A DNA stretch of 64,000 bases from assembly GCF_023500045.1 (NCBI RefSeq), contig NZ_JAMCOF010000004.1, positions 62,001-126,000 of the forward strand. The letters are read 5' to 3'. Below, piece after piece: positions 53,373-64,000 of the stretch. The position numbers and the translations under genes are program-made. The first letter of the stretch is position 1. The number at the start of each line of letters is the position of its first letter. The notes under the pieces are model-generated. The model did no database searches, was not told where the DNA came from, and saw nothing but the letters and a program-made list of their open reading frames with translations. The DNA is from Bartonella bilalgolemi. Lineage in GTDB: Bacteria; Pseudomonadota; Alphaproteobacteria; Rhizobiales; Rhizobiaceae.

Positions 53373-53951
53373 TCATTTAAAAAGCTCTTTAATTGCGCGC
53401 GATACATCAGAAACATCAGCCATTCCATCAACTGTTTTTAGCAATCCAATATCCGAATAGAACTTTGATACAGGAGCTGTTTTTTCGCGATATTCCACTA
53501 ATCGTTTCGCAAAAGCACCAGGATTATCATCTGAACGAACCTGCTCACCAGAAACAACTGTTTCCTGTACACGCTTTTCTATACGCTCAATCAACGCATC
53601 TTCATCAACAATAAGCTCAATAACCGCATCAAGTTGTTCATTCTTTGATTTTAAAATTTGCTGCAATGCCTCTGCTTGTGCCACGGTCCGCGGATATCCA
53701 TCCAATATAAAACCATCTGCGCAATCACTTTCACTAATACGCTCTGATACAATTCGATTAACAATATTATCAGACACCAAAGAACCAGATTCCATTATCG
53801 CTTTAGCTATTTTACCAACTTCTGTTTCTTTCATAATAACCGCACGCAGCATATCACCCGTAGACAACTGAGGAATATTATATTCATCTGTAAGTATTTT
53901 AGCTTGCGTACCTTTGCCAGCTCCAGGAGGACCTAAAAGAATCACTCTCAT
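53373..53951 (-). CDS. adk: Adenylate kinase
   Basis: Adk interconverts 2 ADP with ATP and AMP. It has 192 residues. The P-loop is [14 protein letters not shown], the AMP site includes LSTGDMLRA, and [16 protein letters not shown] carries the NMP-binding signature. The LID is the short form without zinc cysteines, as in other alphaproteobacteria. The start overlaps the secY end by 4 bases. Confidence 0.97.
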   Translation of the reverse strand: MRVILLGPPGAGKGTQAKILTDEYNIPQLSTGDMLRAVIMKETEVGKIAKAIMESGSLVSDNIVNRIVSERISESDCADGFILDGYPRTVAQAEALQQILKSKNEQLDAVIELIVDEDALIERIEKRVQETVVSGEQVRSDDNPGAFAKRLVEYREKTAPVSKFYSDIGLLKTVDGMADVSDVSRAIKELFK

Positions 53952-55294
53952 CGTTTTCTTCTACCTCCACGAAGTTTTGATTTTTTAATCAATCCTTTAT
54001 ATTGGTGTGCAATAAGACTCCCCTGAATTTGAGCAACTGTATCAAGTGTAACAGTAACAACAATGAGTAAAGACGTACCACCAAGATAAAAAGGAACATG
54101 CAATGTTGATATAATAAACTCAGGAAGTAAACAAATCAGAATAATATAAACGGCTCCAACAACAGTAATACGCGTTAAAACATAATCAATATACTCAGCT
54201 GTACGCTCACCAGGGCGAATCCCTGGAATAAAACCAGAATGCCTTTTTAATTGTTCTGCTGTATCACTCGAACTAAATACAATAGCTGTATAGAAAAAGC
54301 AAAAAAATGCCATCAAAGCAGCGTAAACAATCATATAAAGTGGTTGTCCATGACCAAGAAAAAAAGAAATAGTTTGGACCCATTGTGGCATTTTATCAGA
54401 AAAATTATTAATGGTTGCAGGTAACAATAATAAAGATGAAGCAAAAATTGGAGGAATAACGCCAGCAGTATTTAACTTCAAAGGAAAATGAGACATATCA
54501 CCTTGAAACATCTGGTTTCCAACTTGACGCTTGGGATACTGAATAATAATCCTCCTTTGTGCACGCTCTACAAAAACAATAACTCCAATAATAAAAACAG
54601 CAATAACAACAATTCCGATTAATAAAAAAGTTGATAAATCAGCCTGACTATGAGCAGTTAAAAGTTGAGCAAAAGTAGAAGGGAAATTTGCTACAATACC
54701 TGTAAAAATAATTAGGGAAACTCCATTACCAATGCCACGTGACGTAATCTGTTCACCAAGCCACATTAAGAATATTGTTCCACCAACTAATGAAATAACC
54801 GCCGAAATACGAAATATTATACCTGGTTCTATAACTATTTGAAGACCCGTTCCTATACCAGTTTCAAGCGCAACTGCAATACCAAAAGCTTGTAAAATTG
54901 CCAATATAACTGTCATATAACGAGTATATTGATTGATAATCTTACGGCCTAATTCCCCCTCTTTTTTGAGCGCTTCTAATGAAGGAACAATCGATGTTAA
55001 CAACTGTACAATAATTGATGCTGATATATAAGGCATTATACCTAACGCAAAAATTGCCATACGTCCAACAGCACCCCCAGCAAACATATTAAACAGTCCT
55101 AATACACCAGATGCATGATGTTCAAATGTTTGTCGTAAAACATCGATATTAATGCCAGGTAAAGAAATATAAGTACCAAAACGATATACAAGAAGCGCAG
55201 CCAAAGTAAACCAAATACGTTTTTTTAATTCAGTTGCACGCGAAAAAGCGCCAAAATTCATATTGGAAACAAATTGCTCTGCAGCCGATGCCAT
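53948..55294 (-). CDS. secY: Preprotein translocase subunit SecY
   Basis: SecY is the ten-helix protein-conducting channel. The 448 residues carry [12 protein letters not shown]-type N-terminus (here [13 protein letters not shown]), the plug region [20 protein letters not shown], and the cytosolic loop [19 protein letters not shown] near residue 355. The basic C-terminus is [11 protein letters not shown]. Cotranscribed with rplO upstream and adk downstream. Confidence 0.97.
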   Translation of the reverse strand: MASAAEQFVSNMNFGAFSRATELKKRIWFTLAALLVYRFGTYISLPGINIDVLRQTFEHHASGVLGLFNMFAGGAVGRMAIFALGIMPYISASIIVQLLTSIVPSLEALKKEGELGRKIINQYTRYMTVILAILQAFGIAVALETGIGTGLQIVIEPGIIFRISAVISLVGGTIFLMWLGEQITSRGIGNGVSLIIFTGIVANFPSTFAQLLTAHSQADLSTFLLIGIVVIAVFIIGVIVFVERAQRRIIIQYPKRQVGNQMFQGDMSHFPLKLNTAGVIPPIFASSLLLLPATINNFSDKMPQWVQTISFFLGHGQPLYMIVYAALMAFFCFFYTAIVFSSSDTAEQLKRHSGFIPGIRPGERTAEYIDYVLTRITVVGAVYIILICLLPEFIISTLHVPFYLGGTSLLIVVTVTLDTVAQIQGSLIAHQYKGLIKKSKLRGGRRKR

Positions 55295-55422
55295 AAATTT
55301 TCTCCAGTTTATAGGGCAAATCTTTAACTTAAATAAGCATATTTTTTAAGACTCAATATTCTTTAATGAATAATCAATAAAAGAGAGGTGCACACTCCCC
55401 AGGATTATTTATGCCATAATAA

Positions 55423-55890
55423 TCACTGGGTAGCTTTGCACAAATTAACCTGACCACCAACCTTTTCAATCTTTTTACGAGCCATTGCAGAAGCACCAGA
55501 AACGTTAAATGTAATCTTAGCTTTAAACTCTCCATCGGAAAGAAGACGCACGCCATCTTTTACCCGACGAATGATACCAGCCTCTTTTAATGTAACAACA
55601 TCAACTGACTTCTTAATATCCAATTTACCTACATCAACTGCTAACTGAATACGACCTAATGAAACCTCATTGTAAGCCTTAGAAAAAAAATTCTTAAATC
55701 CACGCTTCGGTAAACGGCGATAGATAGGCATTTGCCCTCCTTCAAAACCATTAAGAGACACACCAGAACGTGACTTCTGACCTTTAACACCACAACCACC
55801 AGTTTTACCAGTACCCGAACCAATACCACGCCCAATACGTTTACGGCTCTTTGTTGCGCCTCCACGATCACGTAATTCATTGAGCTTCAT
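55423..55890 (-). CDS. rplO: 50S ribosomal protein L15
   Basis: L15 is a late assembly protein with a long basic N-terminal extension ([21 protein letters not shown]) and a globular C-terminal domain ([20 protein letters not shown]). The 155 residues fit the family. It is 20 bases after rpmD; 128 bases separate it from secY. Confidence 0.97.
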   Translation of the reverse strand: MKLNELRDRGGATKSRKRIGRGIGSGTGKTGGCGVKGQKSRSGVSLNGFEGGQMPIYRRLPKRGFKNFFSKAYNEVSLGRIQLAVDVGKLDIKKSVDVVTLKEAGIIRRVKDGVRLLSDGEFKAKITFNVSGASAMARKKIEKVGGQVNLCKATQ

Positions 55891-55910
55891 TTTATATACT
55901 CCTGCAACTT

Positions 55911-56117
55911 TTAATTTTCATCTATAACTCGAACAAGATGCTGAATTTTAGTAATCATACCCCGCACACAAGGGGTATCTTCTAAAATACGGCGGCGATG
56001 CATTTTATTTAATCCAAGCCCTTTTAAAGTTGCACATTGCACCTGCGGCTTCCGAATCGGACTTCTAATTTGCTCTATTGTTATAGTCTTGCTAATCTGA
56101 GTTTTTTTTTGCATCAT
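55911..56117 (-). CDS. rpmD: 50S ribosomal protein L30
   Basis: L30 is a small protein near the 5S rRNA. The ATG at 56117 is chosen because AGGGA lies 7 bases before it, giving 68 residues. The core is [20 protein letters not shown] followed by [18 protein letters not shown] and a [13 protein letters not shown]-terminus, all family-typical. Confidence 0.94.
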   Translation of the reverse strand: MMQKKTQISKTITIEQIRSPIRKPQVQCATLKGLGLNKMHRRRILEDTPCVRGMITKIQHLVRVIDEN

Positions 56118-56147
56118 TTTTAATTCCCTTTTCAACAAGCCTAAATA

Positions 56148-56696
56148 CTATTCTTCCAAACCAATCAAATTTTGACGGCGAGCCTGCAACACTGAATACT
56201 TAATGCCTCGCTGTGCCGCAATATTTTTAGGATGTACCTGGTGCTTTAATGCATCAAAAGTCGCACGCACCATATTATAGGGATTTGACGAACCTAATGA
56301 TTTTGCAACAATATCTTGCATACCAAGTGTCTCAAAAATGGCACGCATTGGCCCACCAGCAATAATACCAGTACCAGCAGAAGCCGCACGCAACAAAACA
56401 TAACCCGCACCATGACGACCTTCAATATCATGATGCAATGTACGTCCAGATCGAAGCGGTACGTAAATCATTTCACGTTTTGCAGACTCTGTAGCCTTAC
56501 GGACCGCCTCAGGCACTTCACGCGCTTTACCATGACCAAAACCAACACGCCCCTTTTGATCTCCAACAACAACAAGAGCAGCAAAACCAAAACGCCGACC
56601 ACCCTTCACAACTTTAGAAACACGATTAATATGAACAAGTCTATCAATAAACTCACTATTACGCTCATCCCGATCATTACGCTCTTTTTGTGCCAT
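56148..56696 (-). CDS. rpsE: 30S ribosomal protein S5
   Basis: S5 guards decoding fidelity and the mRNA entry channel. The 182 residues have the double-stranded RNA-binding domain ([20 protein letters not shown], with the loop mutated in spectinomycin resistance appearing unaltered) and the C-terminal domain ([20 protein letters not shown]). It lies 115 bases downstream of rplR. Confidence 0.97.
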   Translation of the reverse strand: MAQKERNDRDERNSEFIDRLVHINRVSKVVKGGRRFGFAALVVVGDQKGRVGFGHGKAREVPEAVRKATESAKREMIYVPLRSGRTLHHDIEGRHGAGYVLLRAASAGTGIIAGGPMRAIFETLGMQDIVAKSLGSSNPYNMVRATFDALKHQVHPKNIAAQRGIKYSVLQARRQNLIGLEE

Positions 56697-56811
56697 TCCT
56701 CATTCCTTTTTCTTTTCCGGAAGCACGCTAACAAAGTATTAGCAGGAAATCAAAGGAACTCACACGAAATATCCTAAAGATCTCCTTACTAAACTTTCTA
56801 AGCAATATACT

Positions 56812-57174
56812 TTAAAAGTTTAAACCACCCTCACGAGCAGCTTCAGCCAAAGCCTTTATTCTACCATGATAAACATATGGCCCACGATCAAAAACAACCT
56901 CATTAACACCAACTTTTTTCGCACGCTCAGCAATTAACTTACCAACGACAAAAGCAGCTTCTTTATCAGCACCACTTTTTAAGGAGCTTTTCAAATTCTT
57001 TTCAAGAGTACATGCAGAAACAAGAGTATGTCCACTTTTATCATCAATAATTTGAGCATAAATATTCTGATTTGAGCGATAAACACTAAGCCGCAGACGA
57101 CCATTAGGAACCGATTTAATTTGACGACGAACACGTTGGGCTCTACGCTGGACAATTCCCTTAGAAGAAACCAT
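56812..57174 (-). CDS. rplR: 50S ribosomal protein L18
   Basis: L18 binds 5S rRNA together with L5. It has 120 residues with a basic N-terminus ([22 protein letters not shown]-type) and the core [21 protein letters not shown], ending [22 protein letters not shown]. It starts 12 bases after rplF. Confidence 0.97.
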   Translation of the reverse strand: MVSSKGIVQRRAQRVRRQIKSVPNGRLRLSVYRSNQNIYAQIIDDKSGHTLVSACTLEKNLKSSLKSGADKEAAFVVGKLIAERAKKVGVNEVVFDRGPYVYHGRIKALAEAAREGGLNF

Positions 57175-57186
57175 GTCATGAAATCC

Positions 57187-57720
57187 TTATTTCTTTTTAC
57201 CTTCTTTACGAACAATATGCTCATCTGCATACTTAACACCTTTACCCTTATAAGGCTCAGGCGTACGATATTCGCGAATTTCTGCCGCTACTTGTCCAAC
57301 TTTCTGTTTATCAATTCCGAAAACAATAATTTCTGTTGGCTTAGGAACTGTTATGGTAACATCAGATGGTACTTTATAAATAACATCATGAGAAAAGCCT
57401 AATGATAACTGAATATCTTTACCCTGCAAAGCAGCACGATAACCAACACCATTAATTTCAAGTTTTTTTTCAAAACCATCTTTTACACCACAAAAAATAT
57501 TCTCAATCATCGAACGCGACATACCCCATTTAGAGCGAGCACCCTTTGATTGATCACGCGGTTCTACTAATACAACATTCCCCTCAAGCTTAACTAAAAC
57601 TTCATCATTAACGACATAACTCAGCTCACCTTTCGGACCTTTCGCCTTAACCAACTGACCATCAACGATAGCGGTAATTCCAGAAGGAACCGGAATGGGT
57701 TTTTTTCCAATACGAGACAT
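57187..57720 (-). CDS. rplF: 50S ribosomal protein L6
   Basis: L6 lies at the base of the L7/L12 stalk near the sarcin-ricin loop. The 177 residues consist of two similar domains and end in the signature [22 protein letters not shown]. The N-terminus is [14 protein letters not shown]. Confidence 0.97.
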   Translation of the reverse strand: MSRIGKKPIPVPSGITAIVDGQLVKAKGPKGELSYVVNDEVLVKLEGNVVLVEPRDQSKGARSKWGMSRSMIENIFCGVKDGFEKKLEINGVGYRAALQGKDIQLSLGFSHDVIYKVPSDVTITVPKPTEIIVFGIDKQKVGQVAAEIREYRTPEPYKGKGVKYADEHIVRKEGKKK

Positions 57721-57758
57721 TGTTCTAACCTGTTTTTCTTCTATTTTCTTAAAATTAA

Positions 57759-58157
57759 TTAGAAAACACGACAGAGAAGTTCTCCACCAACATTTTGTTT
57801 ACGTGCCTCATGATCGGCCATCACACCATTAGGAGTTGATAAAATTGAAATACCAAGACCATTCGCCACTGGAGGAATAGCTTTAGCAGAAACATAAACA
57901 CGACGACCTGGCTTTGAAACACGCGAAATTTCACGAATAACAGTTGAGCCTTCAAAATATTTTAGCTCAATTTCAATTGAAGATTTTCCGTTACCGGAAA
58001 CAACCTGATTATACCCGCGAATATAACCTTCTAATTTTAGAACATCGAGAACCCCTGCACGAAGTTTAGACGCAGGAGTGATGACCTTTCCCTTTTTACG
58101 ACCAAGTGCATTCCGGATACGAGTCAACATATCACCAAGAGGATCTGACATAGACAT
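57759..58157 (-). CDS. rpsH: 30S ribosomal protein S8
   Basis: S8 nucleates the central domain of 16S rRNA and in other bacteria represses the spc operon. The 132 residues include [14 protein letters not shown] near the N-terminus and [21 protein letters not shown] near the C-terminus. It follows rpsN by 14 bases. Confidence 0.97.
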   Translation of the reverse strand: MSMSDPLGDMLTRIRNALGRKKGKVITPASKLRAGVLDVLKLEGYIRGYNQVVSGNGKSSIEIELKYFEGSTVIREISRVSKPGRRVYVSAKAIPPVANGLGISILSTPNGVMADHEARKQNVGGELLCRVF

Positions 58158-58171
58158 TTAATAAACTCCTC

Positions 58172-58477
58172 TTACCAGCTAGACTTAACAAGTCCGGGAA
58201 TATATCCCAAAGATCCAAGATTACGTAATGCAATCCGTGACATCTTCAATTTACGATAATAAGCACGCGGACGACCCGAAACTTCACAACGGTTACGAAT
58301 ACGAACTTTCGCAGAATTACGAGGCAACCCCGCCAACTGAATAGAAGCTTTAAAGCGCTCTTCAAGCAAAATTTCCTGATTCATCACGATTGCTTTTAAA
58401 CGCGCACGACGTGCAGCATAACGCTTGACCATCCTTTCACGACGTCTATTTTTTTCAACGGCACTCACTTTGGCCAT
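58172..58477 (-). CDS. rpsN: 30S ribosomal protein S14
   Basis: S14 belongs to the 30S head. The 101-residue long form lacks the zinc-binding CxxC pairs. Characteristic segments are [38 protein letters not shown] and the C-terminal IPGLVKSSW. It lies 24 bases after rplE. Confidence 0.97.
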   Translation of the reverse strand: MAKVSAVEKNRRRERMVKRYAARRARLKAIVMNQEILLEERFKASIQLAGLPRNSAKVRIRNRCEVSGRPRAYYRKLKMSRIALRNLGSLGYIPGLVKSSW

Positions 58478-58501
58478 AATTTCACCTCACTATATTTGCC
58501 G

Positions 58502-59059
58502 TTACGAACGAAACGGAAAATTAAAAGCACGCAACAACTCACGCGCTTCATCATCTGTTTTTGCTGTCGTACAAACAATAATATCCATACCCCAAATCTG
58601 ATCAACTTTATCATAGTTAATTTCTGGAAATACAATATGCTCTTTAATACCCATAGCAAAATTACCACGACTGTCAAAACTCTTTGGATTCAAACCACGA
58701 AAATCACGAATCCGTGGAAGCGCAATTGTAACAAGACGATCCAAAAACTCAAACATACGATCTTTACGTAGTGTTACTTTAGCGCCAAGCGGCATTCCTT
58801 CACGCACTTTAAAGGTTGCAATAGAATTGCGTGCATAGGTAACAACAGCTTTTTGACCTGCTATCAATGCCAAATCTCCAGCTGCAATAGATGGTTTTTT
58901 TGAATCAGCTGTTGCCTCACCAATCCCCATATTAATCACAATCTTATCAACACGGGGAATTTGCATTTCATTTTTATAATTAAACTTCTCTTGAAGTATT
59001 TTACGAACCACTTCAAAATAATGCGTCTTCATACGCGGCTTTTGTTTTTTCTCAGCCAT
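58502..59059 (-). CDS. rplE: 50S ribosomal protein L5
   Basis: L5 binds 5S rRNA and contacts the P-site tRNA. The 185 residues start [18 protein letters not shown] at 59059. [21 protein letters not shown] and [20 protein letters not shown] are family signatures. The start overlaps the end of rplX by 8 bases, implying coupled translation. Confidence 0.97.
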   Translation of the reverse strand: MAEKKQKPRMKTHYFEVVRKILQEKFNYKNEMQIPRVDKIVINMGIGEATADSKKPSIAAGDLALIAGQKAVVTYARNSIATFKVREGMPLGAKVTLRKDRMFEFLDRLVTIALPRIRDFRGLNPKSFDSRGNFAMGIKEHIVFPEINYDKVDQIWGMDIIVCTTAKTDDEARELLRAFNFPFRS

Positions 59060-59366
59060 TAATTGATTCTCCCGAACGCTTGGCAAAACGAACCTTATCA
59101 CCATTAGCATTCAAACGGAAACCTACACGAGTAGGCTTACCATCTCTAGGATCAGAAAGCGCCAAATTAGATAAATGAATAGGAGCTTCCTTAGAAATAA
59201 TCCCAGCTTCTTGTTTCTGTGTTTGACGTTGATGACGTTTAACGAGATTAAGCCCAAAAACAAGAGCATTATTTTCCTTCGGATTCACCTTGATGACCTC
59301 ACCTTTGCAACCTTTATCCTTACCGGACAAGACAATCACTTTATCACCTTTTCGAATCTTTTGCAT
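59052..59366 (-). CDS. rplX: 50S ribosomal protein L24
   Basis: L24 initiates 50S assembly. From the ATG at 59366 (AGGGG 8 bases upstream; a GTG three codons earlier is possible) it has 104 residues. The KOW motif is [22 protein letters not shown], and the following [22 protein letters not shown] is typical. Confidence 0.96.
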   Translation of the reverse strand: MQKIRKGDKVIVLSGKDKGCKGEVIKVNPKENNALVFGLNLVKRHQRQTQKQEAGIISKEAPIHLSNLALSDPRDGKPTRVGFRLNANGDKVRFAKRSGESING

Positions 59367-59378
59367 AACATTCACCCC

Positions 59379-59747
59379 TTACAACACTTCAGGAGCAAGA
59401 GAAATGATCTTCATATGGTTTTTACCACGAAGTTCTCGGGGAACTGGTCCAAAAATACGCGTACCAATCGGCTCTTTCTTATTATCAACTAAAACAGCAG
59501 CATTTCTATCAAAACGAATTACGCTACCATCTACGCGACGAATATCTTTGGCAGTACGAACTACTACAGCTTTTATCACGTCTCCTTTTTTTACACGTCC
59601 ACGAGGAATAGCATCCTTAACCGAAACAACAATGATGTCGCCAACCAAAGCATACTTCCGCTTTGAACCGCCTAACACTTTGATGCACATGACACGACGT
59701 GCACCAGAATTATCTGCAACATCGAGATTTGTTTGCATCTGAATCAT
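59379..59747 (-). CDS. rplN: 50S ribosomal protein L14
   Basis: L14 lies at the subunit interface. The 122 residues have the five-stranded barrel pattern [20 protein letters not shown] and [15 protein letters not shown]-type segment (here [19 protein letters not shown]), ending [10 protein letters not shown] 147-base spacer with a perfect palindrome precedes it. Confidence 0.97.
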   Translation of the reverse strand: MIQMQTNLDVADNSGARRVMCIKVLGGSKRKYALVGDIIVVSVKDAIPRGRVKKGDVIKAVVVRTAKDIRRVDGSVIRFDRNAAVLVDNKKEPIGTRIFGPVPRELRGKNHMKIISLAPEVL

Positions 59748-59772
59748 GAATGGTCACCTTTTCTTAAACATC

Positions 59773-59786
59773 CACATCCGGATGTG
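59773..59786 (-). repeat. 14-base perfect palindrome in the rpsQ-rplN spacer
   Basis: CACATCCGGATGTG lies 26 bases upstream of the rplN ATG in an unusually long (147 bp) spacer for this operon. It could act as an mRNA hairpin or a dyad for a DNA-binding protein. No T-run follows on the minus strand, so it is not a normal terminator. Confidence 0.5.
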
Positions 59787-59894
59787 TCTTTGATACACCC
59801 GAACTCGCCCGCTAAATAATGATAAAGCTTTTGTTTCAAAATCCACCTACGGATATAAACCAAGATTAAATTTAAAAACAACTCACCTAACTAA

Positions 59895-60134
59895 CTACGC
59901 TACACTATCTTTAACAACAATCCAACGCTTATCTTTCGAGATTGGTTTAGATTCCTGAATAAAAATCCGATCTCCAATTTTGAACTGATTATTTTCATCA
60001 TGCGCTTTATACTTTTTAGATTGCCGAACCGTCTTTTGGAGCAACGGATGAGAATAACGACGCTCCACCTTGACAATAACAGTTTTATCACTCTTATCAC
60101 TAACGACAACACCTTGCAGAATGCGTTTAGGCAT
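59895..60134 (-). CDS. rpsQ: 30S ribosomal protein S17
   Basis: S17 is a primary 16S rRNA-binding protein of the OB fold. The 79 residues read [20 protein letters not shown] at the N-terminus, [20 protein letters not shown], and [18 protein letters not shown]. It is 12 bases after rpmC. Confidence 0.97.
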   Translation of the reverse strand: MPKRILQGVVVSDKSDKTVIVKVERRYSHPLLQKTVRQSKKYKAHDENNQFKIGDRIFIQESKPISKDKRWIVVKDSVA

Positions 60135-60146
60135 CTTCTAACTTCC

Positions 60147-60347
60147 TTAATCTTTATTTTCGTTCATTTTCTGACGAAGAAATGTTTTAATACGTGCAAT
60201 GTTGCGACGAACTTGTTTAACACGTGCAGTCTTCTCTAACTGACCTGTTGCTTTCTGAAAACGCAGATTAAACTGCTCTTTTTTTAAGTTAGCCAATTCA
60301 TTTTTCATTTGATTGAGCGTTTGCGCTCGTAATTCTGCAGCTTTCAT
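60147..60347 (-). CDS. rpmC: 50S ribosomal protein L29
   Basis: L29 is a small helical hairpin at the exit of the peptide tunnel, next to the trigger factor docking site. The 66 residues are [20 protein letters not shown] and a second helix with the signature [19 protein letters not shown]. It is 12 bases after rplP. Confidence 0.97.
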   Translation of the reverse strand: MKAAELRAQTLNQMKNELANLKKEQFNLRFQKATGQLEKTARVKQVRRNIARIKTFLRQKMNENKD

Positions 60348-60359
60348 CGCTTAACCTCT

Positions 60360-60773
60360 TTATTCAGCAATACGCTGTACGAAACGAGTTTTAACAGGAA
60401 GTTTTGCTGCACCTAACCTAAGTGCTTCACGTGCCACATCCTCAGAAACCCCATCAAGTTCAAACATAACACGTCCAGGCGCAACGCGTGCTGCCCAATA
60501 ATCAACACTTCCCTTACCTTTACCCATACGAACCTCCGTTGGCTTAGATGTAACAGGAACATCCGGAAAAATACGAATCCATACACGACCAGAACGCTTC
60601 ATATAACGTGTAATTGCACGACGCGCCGCCTCAATTTGACGAGCAGTAATACGCTCTGGCTCAATAGCTTTCAAACCGTAAGCACCAAAATTCAAGTCTG
60701 TTCCACCTTTCGAAGAACCATGAATACGACCCTTAAATTGTTTACGGAACTTTGTGCGCTTTGGCTGCAACAT
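60360..60773 (-). CDS. rplP: 50S ribosomal protein L16
   Basis: L16 lies near the A-site and is needed late in 50S assembly. The 137 residues begin [19 protein letters not shown]. Family signatures are [20 protein letters not shown] and [20 protein letters not shown]; the chain ends [11 protein letters not shown]. The arginine that is hydroxylated in some bacteria lies in this conserved region. Confidence 0.97.
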   Translation of the reverse strand: MLQPKRTKFRKQFKGRIHGSSKGGTDLNFGAYGLKAIEPERITARQIEAARRAITRYMKRSGRVWIRIFPDVPVTSKPTEVRMGKGKGSVDYWAARVAPGRVMFELDGVSEDVAREALRLGAAKLPVKTRFVQRIAE

Positions 60774-60811
60774 TGCTCTCTACTCCAAAATTTCTAACTC
60801 AATCACAAAAA

Positions 60812-61522
60812 TTAAACATTTTCGCGGCGACGATTCAATAAAGAATTCGAATGATCACCCTCCGTAGCACGACGCTCTGAAGCCATTGGATCATGTTCAA
60901 GAATTTCACCCTTAAAAACCCAAACTTTAACACCACAAATACCATAGGCAGTTTTAGCTTCTGCTGTACCATAATCAACATCAGCCCGCAATGTATGTAG
61001 CGGAACACGACCTTCACGATACCATTCCATACGAGCAATTTCAGCCCCCCCAAGACGACCAGAGCAATTAATACGAATCCCCTCAGCCCCAAGACGCATA
61101 GCGGATTGAACGGCACGCTTCATTGCACGCCGAAAAGCAACACGACGCTCAAGCTGCTGAGCAATGGACTGAGCAATAATTGTAGAATCAATCTCTGGTT
61201 TACGAATTTCAACAATATTCAGTGAAGTTTCAGCATCAGTCATCTCTGAAAGTTTGCGACGCAGCTTTTCAATATCAGTACCTCTTTTACCAATGATGAG
61301 ACCAGGACGCGCCGAATGAACAGTTATACGACACTTTTTATGAGGACGCTCAATAACAACCTTAGAAACAGCTGCTTGCTTTAATTCTTCGATTATATAT
61401 AAGCGAATTTTTACATCTTCATGAAGAAGACGCCCATATTCACCACTATCAGCATACCACCGTGAATCCCAGGTCCGATTAATTCCAAGACGAAGCCCTA
61501 TTGGATTGATCTTCTGTCCCAT
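60812..61522 (-). CDS. rpsC: 30S ribosomal protein S3
   Basis: S3 forms part of the mRNA entry tunnel and helicase. The 236 residues start [20 protein letters not shown], contain the KH domain ([19 protein letters not shown]) and the C-terminal domain ([20 protein letters not shown]). A short basic tail follows. It overlaps the rplV stop by one base. Confidence 0.97.
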   Translation of the reverse strand: MGQKINPIGLRLGINRTWDSRWYADSGEYGRLLHEDVKIRLYIIEELKQAAVSKVVIERPHKKCRITVHSARPGLIIGKRGTDIEKLRRKLSEMTDAETSLNIVEIRKPEIDSTIIAQSIAQQLERRVAFRRAMKRAVQSAMRLGAEGIRINCSGRLGGAEIARMEWYREGRVPLHTLRADVDYGTAEAKTAYGICGVKVWVFKGEILEHDPMASERRATEGDHSNSLLNRRRENV

Positions 61523-61911
61523 TACACACCCCCCCTTTTTTCTATAACTTCACGCACAATAATAGTGAGATGAGAAAATGGGCGCTTTACTCGACTAGCC
61601 CGACCACGCCCTCGAACATGAAAACGCTTCATTACAATAGATTTGCCAACATATGCTTCTGCAACAATCAAGGAATCAATATCAAGATCATGATTATTCT
61701 CTGCATTAGCAATCGCTGATTCAAGAGTACCCCTAACAGTACTAGCAATACGCTTACGTGAAAATGTCAAATCAGCTAATGCCATATCAACTTTTTTGCC
61801 ACGAATCATTGCAGCAACTAAATTAAGCTTCTGCGGACTAACACGAATTGTTCGGGCGACAGCTTTCGCCTCAATATCTTTAAGTTGGCGTGGAGCCTTA
61901 GCTTTGCCCAT
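61522..61911 (-). CDS. rplV: 50S ribosomal protein L22
   Basis: L22 lines the exit tunnel and its beta hairpin can confer macrolide resistance. The 129 residues have [19 protein letters not shown] and [20 protein letters not shown]; the hairpin shows no obvious deletion. It is 2 bases after rpsS. Confidence 0.97.
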   Translation of the reverse strand: MGKAKAPRQLKDIEAKAVARTIRVSPQKLNLVAAMIRGKKVDMALADLTFSRKRIASTVRGTLESAIANAENNHDLDIDSLIVAEAYVGKSIVMKRFHVRGRGRASRVKRPFSHLTIIVREVIEKRGGV

Positions 61912-61913
61912 TC

Positions 61914-62192
61914 CTACTTCCTCTTCGCTTTTTTATCTGCACCATGCCCATAATAGGTTCGGGTGGGAGCGAATTCACCAAATTTGTGCCCAACCATCTC
62001 TTCAGAAACAGAAACAGGGATATGTTTATTGCCGTTGTAAACACCAAAAGTCAAACCAACAAATTGTGGCAAAATAGTAGAACGACGACTCCACATTTTA
62101 ATAACCTCATTACGCCCGCTAGCGCGAACTTTTTCTGCTTTCTTAAGAAGATAGCCGTCAACAAACGGACCTTTCCAAACTGAACGAACCAC
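61914..62192 (-). CDS. rpsS: 30S ribosomal protein S19
   Basis: S19 binds the 30S head with S13. The 92 residues read [20 protein letters not shown], then [21 protein letters not shown] and [20 protein letters not shown], as in the family. It follows rplB by 15 bases. Confidence 0.97.
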   Translation of the reverse strand: MVRSVWKGPFVDGYLLKKAEKVRASGRNEVIKMWSRRSTILPQFVGLTFGVYNGNKHIPVSVSEEMVGHKFGEFAPTRTYYGHGADKKAKRK

Positions 62193-62207
62193 TTTAGACT
62201 ACCTTTC

Positions 62208-63041
62208 CTATTTCTTACGCTGATGACGCGAACGCATAATAAATTTGTCAGTAGCTCTATTGGAACGTGTACGCCTACCTTTCGTAGGTTTCCCCCAAGG
62301 AGATACTGGGTGACGACCACCTGATGTACGACCCTCACCACCACCATGCGGGTGGTCAACTGGATTCATAGCAACACCACGAACATGCGGACGCTTACCA
62401 CGCCAACGTGACCGACCAGCTTTACCATCGCTAATATTTCCATGATCAGGATTTGAAACAGCACCAACCGTTGCAAAACAATTACCTGAAATCAAACGTT
62501 GCTCACCAGAATTAAGACGAAGAATAGCCATCCCTTCATCTCTCCCAACCAATTGTACATAAGCTCCTGCTGAACGTGCAATTTGACCACCTTTTCCAGG
62601 TTTCATTTCAACGTTATGAACAATAGTACCAATAGGCATATTACTAAGAGGCATTGCATTGCCTAACTTAACATCAACATTTAAACCAGCAATAACAGAA
62701 TCACCAACATCAAGACGCTGTGGCGCAAGAATATAACTTAATTGCCCATCTTCATAACGAATCAACGCTATAAAAGCCGTACGGTTCGGATCGTATTCCA
62801 AACGCTCAACTTTTGCAAACATATCACGCTTGATACGCTTAAAATCAACAAGCCTATAAGTACGCTTATGACCACCACCTTGAAAACGGGCAGTAATTCT
62901 ACCACGATTATTGCGTCCACCTTTTGACGACAACCCCTCTGTTAGTTTCTTTATGGGTTTACCTTTATAAAGATCAGAACGATCTACGATAACAAGCTGA
63001 CGCTGTCCGGGCGTAGTCGAATTAAAGTGCTTAAGTGCCAT
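62208..63041 (-). CDS. rplB: 50S ribosomal protein L2
   Basis: L2 is essential for subunit association and peptidyl transfer. It has 277 residues with [20 protein letters not shown] at the N-terminus, [20 protein letters not shown], and the C-terminal [20 protein letters not shown], whose conserved His is implicated in catalysis. It is 20 bases after rplW. Confidence 0.98.
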   Translation of the reverse strand: MALKHFNSTTPGQRQLVIVDRSDLYKGKPIKKLTEGLSSKGGRNNRGRITARFQGGGHKRTYRLVDFKRIKRDMFAKVERLEYDPNRTAFIALIRYEDGQLSYILAPQRLDVGDSVIAGLNVDVKLGNAMPLSNMPIGTIVHNVEMKPGKGGQIARSAGAYVQLVGRDEGMAILRLNSGEQRLISGNCFATVGAVSNPDHGNISDGKAGRSRWRGKRPHVRGVAMNPVDHPHGGGEGRTSGGRHPVSPWGKPTKGRRTRSNRATDKFIMRSRHQRKK

Positions 63042-63061
63042 TATTCTTACCTCCGAACCTT

Positions 63062-63355
63062 TTATAAACCTGTTGAAAAGTCAATTGATTGATCTTTAAC
63101 GAGTGTTACAATTGCTTTTTTGATATTACTCTGCCGACCAACAATACCTTTGAAACGCTTCATTTTACCCTTACGAACCACTGTATTTACTGCCTTAACC
63201 TTTACATTAAAAAGTGCTTCAATAGCAGTCTTAATTTCAGGTTTTGTTGCTTTCTGAGCAACATTAAAAACAACTTGATTATACTCAGAAAGCATAGTCG
63301 ACTTCTCAGTAATAACTGGACTTAAAATTATATCATAATGGCGAAGGTTCGTCAT
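63062..63355 (-). CDS. rplW: 50S ribosomal protein L23
   Basis: L23 is the docking site for trigger factor and SRP at the tunnel exit. The 97 residues include [20 protein letters not shown] and [21 protein letters not shown]. It overlaps rplD by 4 bases. Confidence 0.97.
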   Translation of the reverse strand: MTNLRHYDIILSPVITEKSTMLSEYNQVVFNVAQKATKPEIKTAIEALFNVKVKAVNTVVRKGKMKRFKGIVGRQSNIKKAIVTLVKDQSIDFSTGL

Positions 63356-63972
63356 TTGAAACGCTCCTCAAGTGTCTCAACAGCTTCTTTTGACAAAACA
63401 AGCTTGCTGCGACGCAAAATATCATAAACATTAATCCCCTGAACTGGTAAAACATCAATATTAGGAATATTAGATGCTGCACGAAAAAAATTCATATCAA
63501 CTTTTTTTCCACCAATTAACAAAGCATTATTGAAACCAAGTTTAGAAAAATTCTCATTCAGCGCTTTTGTTTTTGCATCTCGAATACTAAGCTTATCAAC
63601 AATAATCAAACTATCTGTTTTTAATTTGACTGATAAAGCTAAGCGCAATCCAAGAGCACGAACTTTTTTAGGAAGACTATGCTCATGACTCCGCATCACC
63701 GGACCATGTGCTTTACCACCGCCTCGAAATTGTGGCGCCCGAGCAGAAGAATGACGAGCGCGCCCAGTTCCTTTTTGTTTAAACATTTTCGCTCCTGTTC
63801 GTGATACATCAGACCGTCCCTGTGACTGATGTGTCCCTTTTTGACGACGCGCAAGCTGCCAACGAATAACACGCTGTAAAATATCCTCACGAGGAGTAAG
63901 ACCAAAAATATTTTCAGAAACTTCCAATTTACCAGCTTCTTTACCATCAAGAGTTTTTACCACAAGATCCAT
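63352..63972 (-). CDS. rplD: 50S ribosomal protein L4
   Basis: L4 reaches into the exit tunnel and, in E. coli, represses the S10 operon. The 206 residues have the tunnel loop [20 protein letters not shown] and [20 protein letters not shown], followed by the globular C-terminus ending with [14 protein letters not shown]. Its ATG shares one base with the rplC stop (TAATG). Confidence 0.97.
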   Translation of the reverse strand: MDLVVKTLDGKEAGKLEVSENIFGLTPREDILQRVIRWQLARRQKGTHQSQGRSDVSRTGAKMFKQKGTGRARHSSARAPQFRGGGKAHGPVMRSHEHSLPKKVRALGLRLALSVKLKTDSLIIVDKLSIRDAKTKALNENFSKLGFNNALLIGGKKVDMNFFRAASNIPNIDVLPVQGINVYDILRRSKLVLSKEAVETLEERFK

Positions 63973-64000
63973 TATTCAATTCCCTCAGTTTCAGAAACTT
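63972..64000 (-). CDS. rplC: 50S ribosomal protein L3, last codons (gene runs off the window)
   Basis: Upstream of rplD a frame ends VSETEGIE followed by TAA at 63972-63974, overlapping the rplD start. The position and TAATG overlap fit the 3' end of rplC, which always precedes rplD in the S10 operon. Too little sequence is present to confirm the family directly. Confidence 0.6.

Noticed and set aside
59290-59742. 150-codon open frame antisense to rplN and rplX
   Set aside because: Shadow of conserved ribosomal protein genes; its translation is basic and Thr/Ser-rich, as expected from antisense reading.

Overview
The window is a stretch of chromosomal core genome from an AT-rich alphaproteobacterium of the order Hyphomicrobiales (Rhizobiales). 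A Bartonella or very close relative is the best fit. The reasons are the protein sequences themselves (EF-Tu, RpoB/RpoC, ribosomal proteins, LpxI in place of LpxH, an EipB-type envelope protein, an NdvA/ChvA glucan exporter), the strong AT bias, the long AT-rich spacers and several decayed genes, as expected in a host-restricted lineage. The species was not determined.

Layout. 1-1875 (+): tail of a polar amino-acid ABC importer (two permeases, ATPase). 1902-14649 (-): a long envelope and translation cluster transcribed rpsB, tsf, pyrH, frr, (uppS position, now a 418 bp AT-rich gap), cdsA, rseP, bamA, lpxD, fabZ, lpxA, lpxI, lpxB. It joins outer-membrane biogenesis and lipid A synthesis to ribosome-related genes. 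14818-23564: a looser region with eipB, a ridA pseudogene, a HIT protein, a SPOR-tailed D,D-carboxypeptidase, a small hypothetical gene, sdaA, a nitroreductase, a MerR regulator and several gene-free AT-rich stretches. 24030-38121 (-): the tRNA-Tyr, tRNA-Gly, tuf, tRNA-Trp, secE, nusG, rplK, rplA, rplJ, rplL, rpoB, rpoC macro-operon, with an L10-type autoregulatory leader and other hairpins. 38317-50441: rlmB, an ATP12-type chaperone, a decayed HAD phosphatase, rluC, ndvA, alaS, recA, rarA and a DegP/DegQ-like protease. 50739-64000 (-): the S10, spc and alpha ribosomal protein operons from the 3' end of rplC through rplQ, including secY, adk and rpoA, closed by a clear intrinsic terminator.

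Nothing in the window looks like a new defence, mobile or biosynthetic system. I saw no IS element, phage gene, CRISPR array or toxin-antitoxin pair. The observations most worth following are signs of genome decay (ridA with a single in-frame stop, a HAD hydrolase relic, a possible uppS relic at its conserved position, a weak Clp-like relic), a possible 31-residue membrane peptide ahead of sdaA, and RNA structures in ribosomal operons. Start codons were often moved inward from the longest open frame, using Shine-Dalgarno (SD) spacing and family N-termini; GTG and TTG starts are noted where chosen.
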